From NCBI RefSeq assembly GCF_028595305.1, contig NZ_JAQQXS010000004.1:124001-188000 (forward strand): a stretch of 64,000 nucleotides of DNA, written 5' to 3'. Both the position numbers and the translations under genes were made by a program. The stretch's first letter is position 1; the number at the start of each line of letters is the position of its first letter. Below are positions 51,955 through 60,742 of the stretch, piece by piece. The notes under the pieces are model-generated. The model saw only the letters and a list, made by a program, of their open reading frames with translations. It was not told where the DNA came from and ran no database searches. This DNA comes from Roseateles koreensis. GTDB lineage: Bacteria > Pseudomonadota > Gammaproteobacteria > Burkholderiales > Burkholderiaceae_C.

Positions 51955-52278
51955 GTGCTGTACAAATTCAAATCCAAGGCTGGCGCCGATGTGATCATGC
52001 TCGGTCCCCAGGGCGATCAAGTGCTTCGCCTGATCGGCAAAACGCCTGCGCCTCAAGGCATTGTGGCCGTGGCCGAGCAGGCCGCAGCCATTGCGGCATT
52101 GGCGCAGGCGGTTGACGCGGACGAAGCTCAGTTTGCGGCGGCCGTGGCCGAGGCCGTTGCAGCGGGCGAGCCACCGCCCAGGCGGGCCGAGGTCAGCCTG
52201 AAGCAGCGTGCCTGGCCGTTTCTGGAGTTGCTGCGCTACTCACTGAAGGCCGACAACGATGTGGTCTGGGGAGTCTGA
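51955..52278 (+). CDS. DUF1840 protein
   Basis: 107 residues from GTG 51955 behind AAGGAGAC. It begins MLYKFKSKAGADVIMLGPQG, the conserved DUF1840 start, has an Ala/Glu-rich central helix and ends in RAWPFLELLRYSLKADNDVVWGV, the conserved tail. The family is nearly restricted to betaproteobacteria and has no known function. It is followed after 4 bp by the histidine phosphatase gene. Confidence 0.85.
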   Translation: MLYKFKSKAGADVIMLGPQGDQVLRLIGKTPAPQGIVAVAEQAAAIAALAQAVDADEAQFAAAVAEAVAAGEPPPRRAEVSLKQRAWPFLELLRYSLKADNDVVWGV

Positions 52279-52282
52279 GCCC

Positions 52283-52954
52283 ATGCCGCTGGACCACACA
52301 ACGCGCATCCTGGCCATCCGCCACGGAGAAACGGCCTGGAATCGCGAAACCCGGCTCCAGGGCCATTTGGACATTCCGCTCAATACGCAGGGCGTGGCCC
52401 AGGCGCGGCAGTTGGCGCTCGCCTTGAAAGACGAGTCGGTGGCCGCCGTGTACGCCAGCGATTTGCAGCGTGCCCGCCAGACGGCTGAAGCCATAGCCGA
52501 CGAAAAAGGCCTGCCGCTGCAACTGGAGCCGCGCTTGCGGGAGCGGGCTTTTGGTTGCTTTGAAGGCCTGACTTGGCAGGAAATCGCTGAGCGCTGGCCC
52601 GCGCAAAGCGAGGCTTGGCGCCGCCGGGACCCCACTTTCGGTGCCGAGGGCGGAGAAGTGCTGCAGGACTTTTATGCCCGTAGCGTGAAAGCCGTGACCG
52701 AACTGGCGCGTGCGCATCCGGGCCAGACCATCGTGGTGGTGAGCCATGGCGGCGTGATGGACTGCCTGCACCGCGCCGGCATGCGCCTGTCGTTGACCGC
52801 CTCCCGCAGTTGGAAGCTGGGCAACGCGGCCATCAACCGGCTGCTGTACTCGCCCGAAGGATTCAGTGTCGTGGGCTGGAACGACGAGTCGCATCTTGAA
52901 CATCTGGCCGGGTTTGATCGCCCGCTGGACGAGATCAAGGAGCGGTCGGCTTGA
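52283..52954 (+). CDS. Histidine phosphatase (phosphoglycerate mutase-like)
   Basis: 223 residues from ATG 52283. The phosphohistidine motif is LAIRHGETAWN near the N-terminus (His of RHGE), with Arg in YASDLQRARQTAEAI, and the second catalytic His in VVVSHGGVMDCLH. It lacks the insert regions of true glycolytic dPGM, so it is likely a broad phosphatase (GpmB/CobC type). It lies 4 bp after the DUF1840 gene. The physiological substrate is unknown. Confidence 0.88.
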   Translation: MPLDHTTRILAIRHGETAWNRETRLQGHLDIPLNTQGVAQARQLALALKDESVAAVYASDLQRARQTAEAIADEKGLPLQLEPRLRERAFGCFEGLTWQEIAERWPAQSEAWRRRDPTFGAEGGEVLQDFYARSVKAVTELARAHPGQTIVVVSHGGVMDCLHRAGMRLSLTASRSWKLGNAAINRLLYSPEGFSVVGWNDESHLEHLAGFDRPLDEIKERSA

Positions 52955-53084
52955 TTTTTTCGCGCCCGTTTTGCCGCGTGGCGAAGGGCCACCGGAATGC
53001 AAGTGCTGAAATTCACCAGCGCGTGTATAGCTGATAAGTGTTGCAATTTCGCGTCGAACAATTTCCTCGCCGACTTTGCACTTC

Positions 53085-53090
53085 TATACT
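53085..53090 (+). promoter_or_regulatory. Probable -10 box of the porin gene
   Basis: TATACT lies 66 bp before the porin ATG; the -35 region at 17-bp spacing (TTTCCT) is poor. The leader would be about 60 nt. Strong expression of such porins is common, so additional activation is possible. Confidence 0.3.
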
Positions 53091-53155
53091 CGCTCCACAT
53101 TGCGTAGCAGGACTGGACTGTGTCTGGTCTCCAACTCAACTCACAAAGGTAAACG

Positions 53156-54109
53156 ATGAAAAAGATCGCTCTCGTGGCAGCTCTGGCAGCCGTTGCAGCT
53201 CCCGCATTTGCACAAAGCTCGGTGACCCTGTGGGGCCGTATCAACACTTCGGTTGAAAGCCAGAAGACCGGCGACGCCGACCGCGTTGTGGCCGTGCAAA
53301 ACAACTCTTCGCGTCTGGGTTTCAAGGGCAATGAAGACCTGGGCGGCGGCTTGAAAGCCAGCTTCATGCTGGAGCATGGCCTGAACTCCGACGACGGCAA
53401 GCAAACCAGCACCGCTTTCTGGAATCGTGAAGCTGCTGTGCAGTTGAGCGGCGCTTTCGGTGCCATCAAGGCCGGTCTGTGGTTCAACGGTTCGTACTTC
53501 GCCACGGCTGACTATGTGTCCATGCACAACCATGACACCGGCACCTCGTCTGACGCCTTGTACTCTGGCATCGGCTGGACGACTGGCAACAAGGTGGGCT
53601 ACTTCCTGCCCAACATCGGCGGCCTGACCGGTGAGTTCTCCGTGCACGCCGGCGAAGGCGCCAAGGTCGGCACCAGTGTTGAAAAGCACGCCTATGACGC
53701 AGCCCTGAACTACGACATGGGCCCTCTGCACCTGGGCGCTGGCTACAGCAGCCAAGGCGATGGCAGCCAGTACGCCGTGCGCGGCCTGTATGAGCTGGGC
53801 GCCTTCACTTTCGGTGGCTACTACCAGCGTGAAGAAACCGGCAACGGCTACAAGGCACGTGACATTGGCCGCGTGTCCGCCATGTACACCCTGGGCGCTT
53901 CCGAGTTCCACATCAACGTCGGTGGCACCACCTCTGGCGGCAATGGCAGCTTCATGACCAATGGCGCCAAGCAGTACACCCTGGCCTACAACTACAACCT
54001 GAGCAAGCGTACCAAGGTCTACGCTTTCTACACGGCTGTGGACAGCACGGCTGATCACCACGTTGGTGACTTCGACTCCCTGGCTGTGGGCATTCGCCAC
54101 AACTTCTGA
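53156..54109 (+). CDS. General outer-membrane porin (Gram_neg_porin type)
   Basis: 317 residues. The signal peptide KKIALVAALAAVAAPAFA is cleaved before QSSVTLWGR, the signature start of betaproteobacterial trimeric porins. Next come SRLGFKGNEDLGGGLKASF and a 16-strand pattern, ending with the terminal Phe (VGIRHNF). It allows diffusion of small solutes across the outer membrane. Codon use is strongly biased to C/G third positions, as in highly expressed genes. It is monocistronic with its own terminator. Confidence 0.95.
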   Translation: MKKIALVAALAAVAAPAFAQSSVTLWGRINTSVESQKTGDADRVVAVQNNSSRLGFKGNEDLGGGLKASFMLEHGLNSDDGKQTSTAFWNREAAVQLSGAFGAIKAGLWFNGSYFATADYVSMHNHDTGTSSDALYSGIGWTTGNKVGYFLPNIGGLTGEFSVHAGEGAKVGTSVEKHAYDAALNYDMGPLHLGAGYSSQGDGSQYAVRGLYELGAFTFGGYYQREETGNGYKARDIGRVSAMYTLGASEFHINVGGTTSGGNGSFMTNGAKQYTLAYNYNLSKRTKVYAFYTAVDSTADHHVGDFDSLAVGIRHNF

Positions 54110-54149
54110 GATCGACGCAACTCCCAGTCCTTCGGGGCTGTTGCGGATC

Positions 54150-54180
54150 AAAAAAAGCGGCTCTCGGGCCGCTTTTTTTT
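54150..54180 (+). terminator. Intrinsic terminator of the porin gene (bidirectional)
   Basis: A-run, GCGGC, loop TCTCGG, GCCGC, then eight or more T. The A and T runs extend the stem, so it can also terminate the oncoming acetyltransferase transcript from the - strand. Confidence 0.9.
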
Positions 54181-54235
54181 TGAGAAAAATTGCCACGGCT
54201 GCAGGGGTGATGCCTGCATGGCAAGCAGATTCACC

Positions 54236-54919
54236 TCAGCAATTCAGGCGTTTGAACAGCAAGGCGGTGTTGTGCAGGCGGCCTTCGGCGCAGGTTGAAT
54301 GAGCCGGAATTTCACCCGCCCGTTGCCAGTCGAGGTGGGTGTATACCGCTTCGGCTTGTGAGCCAGCCGGTGTTTCCAAGACCAGCAATTGGCGCCCTGA
54401 GGTCTGGGCTGTGCATTCAAGCCGTGTCATCAACCGGCTGGCCACGCCGCGCCCCCGAGACTGGCTGTGCACCATCAGCCCGCGTACCTCGCCACGATGG
54501 TGCGCATTGAGCAGTGGGCACATGGCCAGTTGCACGGTACCGTGCAGGCGTGGCGTTTGGCCGGTCTCCGGTCCGACATGCCCTTCGTCGTCGACCGCAA
54601 TCCACAGCGACAAATAGGGGCCCAGTTGTGCCAACACGCCCCGCCAGTAATCTTCGGCTGCACCGCGTGACAAGGGGGCCAAAAATCCCAAGCTGGCACC
54701 CCGATGCACGCTGTCGATCAGCACATCGCACAAAGGACCCAGCCAGTGGCTGTCGTTCGCCCCGAGTTTGATCAGTCGCAGAGCCAACGCAGGGATGCGT
54801 GCCGGGGTGGCCCGGCTGGCGCGCTCGGCGACGGTCAGGCTGACGGTGGATGAAGACGGTGCAGCCGGCAGGAAACCTGGGGCGTAGGTGGCGGCGGCAG
54901 TGCGCGTGAATCGGAGCAT
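54236..54919 (-). CDS. GNAT-family N-acetyltransferase
   Basis: 227 residues from ATG 54919; the open frame to 55123 overlaps the upstream GGDEF gene and is unlikely. The acetyl-CoA-binding motif A is VRGLMVHSQSRGRGVASRL, with the Q/R-x2-G-x-G/A pattern. The following TSGRQLLVLETPAGSQAEAVY and HLDWQRAGEIP complete the fold. There is an N-terminal helical extension of about 70 residues. Acceptor substrate unknown. It follows the GGDEF gene by 77 bp. Confidence 0.82.
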   Translation of the reverse strand: MLRFTRTAAATYAPGFLPAAPSSSTVSLTVAERASRATPARIPALALRLIKLGANDSHWLGPLCDVLIDSVHRGASLGFLAPLSRGAAEDYWRGVLAQLGPYLSLWIAVDDEGHVGPETGQTPRLHGTVQLAMCPLLNAHHRGEVRGLMVHSQSRGRGVASRLMTRLECTAQTSGRQLLVLETPAGSQAEAVYTHLDWQRAGEIPAHSTCAEGRLHNTALLFKRLNC

Positions 54920-54996
54920 GGCGGCAGGCAGGGAAAGCGCCCCTTGTGGGGACAATGCGTGGATGGTACGCAAGGCTTGTGCCAGCTGCCGCGGCG

Positions 54997-56199
54997 TCAA
55001 ATCTCCAGACCAGGTTCTGCGTACAGTTGACCGCGGCCGGCATGTTTGGCTTCGTAGACGGCGGTCTCGGCTCGGCGCATCAGATCCTGGATGTGGCGGT
55101 CGCCGTGGCGTAGTTTGGCCCATCCTGCGCTGAAATTCAGCTCGAACCCGAGCTCGGAAACCGCCCGGCGTGCCAGCGTCTCACGCATGCGCTTGTCCAG
55201 GGCTTGCGGGCCTTGCGACTCGCAGCGCGCCATCAGCACGCCAAACTCCTCGCCGCCGATGCGTCCGGCCAAGTCGCCCAGGCGCATTTGCGTTTGCAGG
55301 CAACTGCCGAACAAGGCCAGAGCCTTGTTGCCGGCTTCCATGCCGTGCGTGGCGTTGATGGCAGCGAGGTGGTCGATGTCGAGAATCATCAGGGCCAAAG
55401 GCTCCCGGTGACGGCGCGCCATCGAGATCATGTCTACGGTGCGGGCCGCAAAGGCGCGGGCGTCAACCAGGCCGGTGAGGCCATCGGTCTGCGCCAGGTG
55501 CGCGAGCTCTTGTTCCGTCTCGCCACGCCATGCCAGGATCAAACCGAGCAGGGTGGTCGTGAGCGCCCATTGCAGGCTGAGTGCCAACACGCTGTTGATG
55601 GTCGCGGGCATCAAGAGGCTGCGCAATTGGGGATCTAGCAAGCCCATGCCACCACGCAGCAGGCTCAGCAGACCAACCGGAACGACGGCGCAGAGCAGCA
55701 GTGCGCGCCAGCGGCGATTGTCCAGGGCGTGTGGTGCATTGGGGCCGGATTTGGCTGGGCGGTCAAGGGTGAGGCTTTGTCGGGCGGGCGCGACCAAATT
55801 CAAGATGATCAGCGCCAACTGCAGGCTCAGCCACCCGTGCGCCCACGCCACGCGGAAGGTGCTGTCCTCGAATTGCAGGGCGTAGACCAAGGGCATCAAG
55901 AGCGGCGCGAGGATCAACAACACGCGACCCGGTTGCGGCCCCAGCCACAGGCGCAAGGCCCACCACAGCAGACTCAGGCTGGCGCTGAAAGCCAGCATGG
56001 ACAGGCTCATCAGCAGGCGCCCAGCGCCCCCTTCGGCATTGGCCAGCATCAGCCACCCCATGGCCTGCAGACCCAAAAAACCCACCGCTCGCCGTGTCGC
56101 GGCACTGGCATGGCGGCCTGTCAAAACCAGCATCAGTACAGCCGCTGTCAGTGCTTGAAGCAGCAGCAGTTTGAAGAGGGTGGGGTTGTCAAAGGACAT
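54997..56199 (-). CDS. Membrane-anchored diguanylate cyclase (GGDEF)
   Basis: 400 residues. Six or seven transmembrane helices fill residues 8-220 (7TM-type sensor region, no recognised ligand motif). The GGDEF domain is at about 235-395 with DIDHLAAINATHGMEAGN and an intact RIGGEEFGVLM. The RxxD inhibitory site is not apparent five residues before GGEEF (the stretch is LGDLAGR). Active synthesis of cyclic-di-GMP is expected. It is the second membrane GGDEF protein of similar design in the window (compare 29876-31108). Confidence 0.92.
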   Translation of the reverse strand: MSFDNPTLFKLLLLQALTAAVLMLVLTGRHASAATRRAVGFLGLQAMGWLMLANAEGGAGRLLMSLSMLAFSASLSLLWWALRLWLGPQPGRVLLILAPLLMPLVYALQFEDSTFRVAWAHGWLSLQLALIILNLVAPARQSLTLDRPAKSGPNAPHALDNRRWRALLLCAVVPVGLLSLLRGGMGLLDPQLRSLLMPATINSVLALSLQWALTTTLLGLILAWRGETEQELAHLAQTDGLTGLVDARAFAARTVDMISMARRHREPLALMILDIDHLAAINATHGMEAGNKALALFGSCLQTQMRLGDLAGRIGGEEFGVLMARCESQGPQALDKRMRETLARRAVSELGFELNFSAGWAKLRHGDRHIQDLMRRAETAVYEAKHAGRGQLYAEPGLEI

Positions 56200-56306
56200 T
56201 GCGAAGGCTGTTTGGAGCGTGGTGGCTGGATGTTTGGCCAGGGGTTTGGACGTGTTCGGCGGTGCTCTGGCGGTGTTGTCTTGCAGTGGCCGGCTTTGTG
56301 GATTCT

Positions 56307-57821
56307 CTACTGGAAGGCCACTTCGGCAAAGCTGCGCAGCTTTCGGCTGTGCAACTGACCCAAGGGGTTGGCGCGCAGCAGTTCAAGCGCGCGCAGGCCG
56401 ATGCGCAGATGCTGGTCGACACGCGCCCGATAGAACTGATCGGCCATGCCCGGCAATTTGATCTCGCCGTGCAGGGGCTTGTCGCTGACACAGAGCAAGG
56501 TGCCATAAGGCACGCGGAAGCGGAAGCCGTTGGCAGCAATGGTGGCGCTCTCCATGTCCAGCGCGATGGCGCGACTTTGGCTGAAGCGTCGCTCGGGGCC
56601 GCCATGGCGGTCGTTGGGCAATAGCTCCCAGTTGCGGTTGTCCGTCGAGGCCACGGTGCCGGTGCGCAAAATGCGTTTCAACTCGAAACCGCTGAGTTGG
56701 GTGACATCGGCCACGGCTTGTTCGAGCGCGACTTGTACTTCCGCCAGGGGCGGAATGGGGACCCAAAGCGGCAGTTCTTCGTCCAGCACATGGTCCTCTC
56801 GCACATAGGCATGTGCGAGCACATAGTCGCCCAACTGCTGGCTATTGCGCAGGCCCGCGCAATGCCCCAGCATCAGCCAGGCATGGGGGCGCAGTACAGC
56901 GACGTGATCGCTCATGGTCTTGGCGTTGGCGGGGCCGACACCGATATTGATCAGGGTGATGCCACTGCCGTCTTTTCTGACCAGGTGATAGGCTGGCATC
57001 TGCGGCAGACGCGGGGGCAGGGCGCCCAGGGCATCAGCGGGTTCGGGGGCGCAGCCTGTCCGTCGGGTGACGACGTTACCGGGTTCGACAAAGGCAATGC
57101 AGTCGTCGAACTCACTGGCCTGCGCGGGGTCGGGGGCGCTGGCCATCAACTCACGTGCCATCCGCACGAACTCATCGATGTAGAACTGGTAGTTGGTGAA
57201 AAGCACGAAATTCTGAAAGTACTCGGCCTGGGTGCCGGTGTAGTGGCGCAAGCGGTGCAGTGAGTAGTCCACCCGCGGCGCCGTGAAGAGGGACAGCGGC
57301 TGCGCCGCGCCGGGGGGCAGGTCTTGGGTGCCGTTGGCAATGCCGTCGTCCATGGCGGCGAGGTCGGGCAAATCAAACAGATCACGCAGGCACCGCCGCC
57401 GCTCCGGCGGCAAGGAGCCTTCGAAGTGTTCATGCTCGCCCAGGGCAAAGTGCAGGGGAATGGGTTGGTTGCTGGACCCCACCTCCAGTGTCACGCCGTG
57501 GTTGCGGATCAGCAAATCAAACTGGGCCTTGAAGTAATCTGCAAACAGATCGGGGCGGGTCAAGGTGGTTTCATAGGTGCCGGGGCCGGCCACAAAGCCA
57601 AAGGCCAAACGAGAATCCGCACGGTCAACCGTGCCGCAGCGAAGCCGGACGAAGGGGTAGCAGGCTCGCACCGGCCCGCTCAAGGCTTCTCCAGCCACAA
57701 AGCGTTGCAAGGCCTTGCGCAGATGTGTCACGCTGGTCGCATAGATCTGTTGGGCATGAGCCAGCGCCGCCGCCGGGTCGTTGAAATGCTGGGGTGCGAA
57801 AAACGGTGGGGTGAAGCTCAT
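56307..57821 (-). CDS. amn: AMP nucleosidase
   Basis: 504 residues, close to E. coli Amn (about 484). The N-terminal regulatory domain (about 1-190) is followed by a nucleoside-phosphorylase-type catalytic domain with GVGPANAKTMSDHVAVLRPH, the phosphate/ribose loop LMLGHCAGLRNSQQLGDYV and the substrate Glu in ALDMESATIAANGFRFRVPYG. It splits AMP to adenine and ribose 5-phosphate. Its ATG overlaps the stop of the methyltransferase gene (ATGA), and a TMEM175-type channel gene precedes that one. Confidence 0.95.
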   Translation of the reverse strand: MSFTPPFFAPQHFNDPAAALAHAQQIYATSVTHLRKALQRFVAGEALSGPVRACYPFVRLRCGTVDRADSRLAFGFVAGPGTYETTLTRPDLFADYFKAQFDLLIRNHGVTLEVGSSNQPIPLHFALGEHEHFEGSLPPERRRCLRDLFDLPDLAAMDDGIANGTQDLPPGAAQPLSLFTAPRVDYSLHRLRHYTGTQAEYFQNFVLFTNYQFYIDEFVRMARELMASAPDPAQASEFDDCIAFVEPGNVVTRRTGCAPEPADALGALPPRLPQMPAYHLVRKDGSGITLINIGVGPANAKTMSDHVAVLRPHAWLMLGHCAGLRNSQQLGDYVLAHAYVREDHVLDEELPLWVPIPPLAEVQVALEQAVADVTQLSGFELKRILRTGTVASTDNRNWELLPNDRHGGPERRFSQSRAIALDMESATIAANGFRFRVPYGTLLCVSDKPLHGEIKLPGMADQFYRARVDQHLRIGLRALELLRANPLGQLHSRKLRSFAEVAFQ

Positions 57822-58534
57822 GCGGCGGGGTTCTCGGTTCGACCGGTTCGACCGATTTGTCGGGGCGCCGGTTGCGGGTGAATGTTCAGCGTACCCCAGG
57901 CCAGATAGACCGCATCCGACAGGTGGTGCTCAATCTGCAAATCATCAACCTGCGCTTGCAGCAACTGCCAGGGGCAATCCAGGCCTTGCAACGACGCGAC
58001 CGAGTAAAAGGCCGCAGCCATCACCCACATATTGGTGGCCCAGGCCCAGGGCGGCGCCCAACGCAGGCCGGTGGCTACGAGCGTGGCGCCCGGCCGCAGA
58101 TGATGGCTGAGATGGCGCAGGGCCTCAGGGTCTTGCAAGATGTCGTGGGTGAAGTGGAAGAGCGCGGCATCAGCCCGCAAATCCGGCGCCAGGTCGGCCT
58201 GCGCCACCGGCGTGCTCATCAGGTCGATATTGCGCCAACCCTGGTCGGCCACCCGTTGCCGGGCATGTGCCAGCATGGCGGGGCATTGCTCAATGCCAAT
58301 GATGCGGCCTGTCGGCCCCACGGCTTCGCGCAGCAGAGGCAGCGACAAGCCGGTGCCGCAGCCGAGGTCGAGCACCGTCAGGCCGGCACGCAGATTCAGG
58401 TGCTCAACGGCCAGGCGCCGCAGGGGCTCAAACGGCTGCAACTCCCAGTCGTAATGCCCCGCGCGAAACTGATACAGGGTTTCAGTCGACGGTGGTCCCA
58501 AGGACTTGGCCGGGGTGGTGTGAAGGCGTGGCAT
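57818..58534 (-). CDS. Class I SAM-dependent methyltransferase
   Basis: 238 residues from ATG 58534. The SAM motif I is VLDLGCGTGLSLPLL, with IIGIEQCPAMLAHARQR as motif II and LRPGATLVATGLRW as motif III. It resembles UbiE/Methyltransf_25 proteins of unknown substrate; WAWATNMWVMAAAFYS suggests a hydrophobic patch. Its stop overlaps the amn start by 4 bp, and it starts 5 bp after the TMEM175 gene stop, so the three form one operon. An unannotated relation to adenine or SAM salvage is possible but speculative. Confidence 0.85.
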   Translation of the reverse strand: MPRLHTTPAKSLGPPSTETLYQFRAGHYDWELQPFEPLRRLAVEHLNLRAGLTVLDLGCGTGLSLPLLREAVGPTGRIIGIEQCPAMLAHARQRVADQGWRNIDLMSTPVAQADLAPDLRADAALFHFTHDILQDPEALRHLSHHLRPGATLVATGLRWAPPWAWATNMWVMAAAFYSVASLQGLDCPWQLLQAQVDDLQIEHHLSDAVYLAWGTLNIHPQPAPRQIGRTGRTENPAA

Positions 58535-58539
58535 GAGCG

Positions 58540-59133
58540 TCACTCGGCGGGCAGATGCTGTTCTATGCGGCGATCCGGGATCAGCCACAGGGCAGCCACG
58601 CCGGCATACAGCCCGATGGCAAGTGCGACGTTCAAGGTACTCAGGCCGATGGCCAGCGCATAGATCACCACCGAGATGCGGCCTTTGAAATCCCGCCCAA
58701 TGGCCTTGGCCAAGGTGGAGTTGGGGCCCTGCGCATGCAAGAGCGTGCGCACGAGGATGTAGTAGGCCACGCCCGCCATCAACAAGACCAGACCGTACAG
58801 TGCAACAGGCAAAGGGTGCCAGTGGTTTTCGCCCATCCATCCGGTGACAAAAGGCACCAGCGACAGCCAGAACAACAAATGCAGATTGGCCCACAGCGCC
58901 GCACCCGAAATCTGCTTGGCTGCATGCAACAGGTGGTGATGGTTGTTCCAGTAGATGCCCACATGCACAAAACTCAGCACATAGCTCAGGAACACCGGCA
59001 GCAAAGGGGACAGGGCCGCGACGTTGTCACCCTGCGGGACTTTGATCTCCAGAACCATGATGGTGATGATGATCGCGATCACACCATCGCTGAAGGCTTC
59101 CAGCCGTCCTTTTCCCATGGTTGCCGCTGTCAT
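58540..59133 (-). CDS. TMEM175-type potassium channel (DUF1211)
   Basis: 197 residues. The family signature R-x3-FSDG is present as RLEAFSDGVIAIIITIMVLE in helix 1, followed by five more membrane helices and the conserved NHHH segment. Bacterial TMEM175 proteins are six-helix tetrameric K+ channels. The start may be ATG 59133 or the internal ATG 59118 (MGKGRLEAF). It is the first gene of the operon with the methyltransferase and amn genes. Confidence 0.9.
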   Translation of the reverse strand: MTAATMGKGRLEAFSDGVIAIIITIMVLEIKVPQGDNVAALSPLLPVFLSYVLSFVHVGIYWNNHHHLLHAAKQISGAALWANLHLLFWLSLVPFVTGWMGENHWHPLPVALYGLVLLMAGVAYYILVRTLLHAQGPNSTLAKAIGRDFKGRISVVIYALAIGLSTLNVALAIGLYAGVAALWLIPDRRIEQHLPAE

Positions 59134-59227
59134 ATCGGGGGCCTGCTGCAGGTAGTCTGTCTGGCCGGCACTTTACGCGATGCAGGCCCCCCGGGATTTG
59201 ACCCGTGTTGCTTTCGGGTGCTACGGT

Positions 59228-59626
59228 CTACATTCCGGCGTGCAAGCGCGTGTGCAGGCGTTCGGCCAAGCTCAGTGCACTGCCGCCATTGACCGCATGC
59301 TTGTAGCCCAGGCGTTGCACCAGGCCCAGCGCCAATTCGGCCCGGGCCCCCGTGGCGCAATAAATTACCAACGGGACCTCATGGTCGGGTGAGAGCAGAT
59401 GAATCTGTTCTTCCAGGCGAACCAGGGGCAGGCAGTGCGCACCGCTCAAATGACCCGCCATGAATTCACCATAACTTCGAACATCAATGTACAGAGCATT
59501 CTCGGGAAGCACCTGCGCCTTGCGGCTTTGCTGTGCCGTTTCGTGCTCAGGGTGTTCCGGCTCTGGGGGGCTGTCGTAGGCCGTGGGATAGGACTCCATT
59601 GGGAGCAGGCTCATGTTCCAGTTCAT
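59228..59626 (-). CDS. Single-domain rhodanese-like protein
   Basis: 132 residues from ATG 59626 with a strong AGGAGG site. The rhodanese domain occupies about residues 40-132: YIDVRSYGEFMAGHLSGAHC is the first signature and the active-site loop is YCATGARAELA with the catalytic Cys. It could transfer sulfane sulfur or act as a PspE-type sulfurtransferase. There is no signal peptide. A 7-bp inverted repeat lies directly before the ribosome site. Confidence 0.9.
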   Translation of the reverse strand: MNWNMSLLPMESYPTAYDSPPEPEHPEHETAQQSRKAQVLPENALYIDVRSYGEFMAGHLSGAHCLPLVRLEEQIHLLSPDHEVPLVIYCATGARAELALGLVQRLGYKHAVNGGSALSLAERLHTRLHAGM

Positions 59627-59639
59627 GGTGACCTCCTAA

Positions 59640-59658
59640 CGCACCAAATAGTGGTGCG
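59640..59658. promoter_or_regulatory. Inverted repeat directly upstream of the rhodanese ribosome site
   Basis: CGCACCA-AATAG-TGGTGCG is a perfect 7-bp inverted repeat a few bases before AGGAGG on the - strand. It may be an operator, or in RNA a hairpin close to the Shine-Dalgarno sequence. Confidence 0.45.
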
Positions 59659-59801
59659 ATGCGCAGACCGTCTTTTGTACTGCAGTTCCGCCCGCATGGC
59701 GAGTGCTGATTGCACCCGGAACTCGCCGCCATTCCAGCGATAAATCAAGTTAGGCCGGCGTACACTGAAAAAAATGCCCCTGAAAATCGCGGTACGACAC
59801 C

Positions 59802-60722
59802 ATGCAGCAAAAAATATATTGGGGACTTGCTCGGCACTGCATTGTTGGCCTGACCATGGGCTTTGCGGCGCTGGGTGCCTGGGCGCAGACACGGACACTG
59901 ACGCCTGTGCCCGCACCCGTGCAGGCGTCTGGCGCGACCGGTGACGATTTGATCTGGTCCGTGATCCATTACCCCCCAACGGCCATCTTGAGCGGTACGC
60001 AAGAGGGGCAAGGGTTTACTGACAAAGCACGCAAGTTGTTCATGAAGTCCCTGCCTCAATACCACCATGTGGTGATTGAGGCCAATTACGCACGTTTGCA
60101 AATGGAGTTGCGCAGCCGGCCCAATGTTTGCAGCCCAGCCATCCTGCGTTTGCCCGAGCGTGAAGCCTTCATGCTGTTCAGCGACCCCTACCTATCGGCG
60201 ATGCCTTACCTGGCCATTTCCTTGCGGGGGCGCGATGAGTTGGGTGCATTCAAGACCGCTTCGGGCCAACTCCGATTGCCCGATCTTTTGGCGGATGGCC
60301 GTTTCCGTGTAGGCGTGCCGGGTGGCCGCTCCTTGGGGTCCAACTACGACAAGATGCTCAAAGCGGCCCCGGCGAACGGCAGCCTGGTGGTTCGGCATGG
60401 CAACCCCGGCGTTGCCGGCTTGCTGCGCATGTTGCTGGACCGCAAGGTCGATCTGATCATCGGCTTTCCCACCGAGCTCAATTACGCTGCGGGCGAAATG
60501 GGGGTGACCATAGACCAACTGAGCCTGACCGCCGTGGCGGGTGGCGATGACGCGACGCCGCTGCGCGTAGGCTGTTCCAAATCAGAAACGGGCGAGCGTG
60601 TGATCCGGCGCGTTAACGAACTGATCAAGTCACAGCGTCGGGAGATCGAGGAGTACTACCTCGCCTGGCTGCCACCGGAGTTGGCTGCGGCGCGTCGCAA
60701 GGCCGGAGGGCAAGGTGATTGA
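59802..60722 (+). CDS. Orphan periplasmic binding-like protein (TIGR02285-like)
   Basis: 306 residues with a signal peptide ending near AWA-QT. The mature protein has the two-lobe pattern of family 3 solute-binding proteins: DLIWSVIHYPPTAI at the start, LRLPEREAFMLFSDPYLSAMPYLA, a hinge region GRFRVGVPGGRSLGSNYD, and DRKVDLIIGFPTELNYA. It resembles a Gammaproteobacteria/Betaproteobacteria family of uncharacterised secreted proteins (TIGR02285). No transporter genes accompany it, so it may be a sensor-related or scavenging protein. Confidence 0.75.
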   Translation: MQQKIYWGLARHCIVGLTMGFAALGAWAQTRTLTPVPAPVQASGATGDDLIWSVIHYPPTAILSGTQEGQGFTDKARKLFMKSLPQYHHVVIEANYARLQMELRSRPNVCSPAILRLPEREAFMLFSDPYLSAMPYLAISLRGRDELGAFKTASGQLRLPDLLADGRFRVGVPGGRSLGSNYDKMLKAAPANGSLVVRHGNPGVAGLLRMLLDRKVDLIIGFPTELNYAAGEMGVTIDQLSLTAVAGGDDATPLRVGCSKSETGERVIRRVNELIKSQRREIEEYYLAWLPPELAAARRKAGGQGD

Positions 60723-60742
60723 GTAGGGCGAATTAATTCCAC

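Noticed and set aside
59160-59220. tRNA-like 3' sequence (CCCGGGATTTGACCCG)
   Set aside because: No cloverleaf can be formed around it; it lies between the channel and rhodanese genes by chance.
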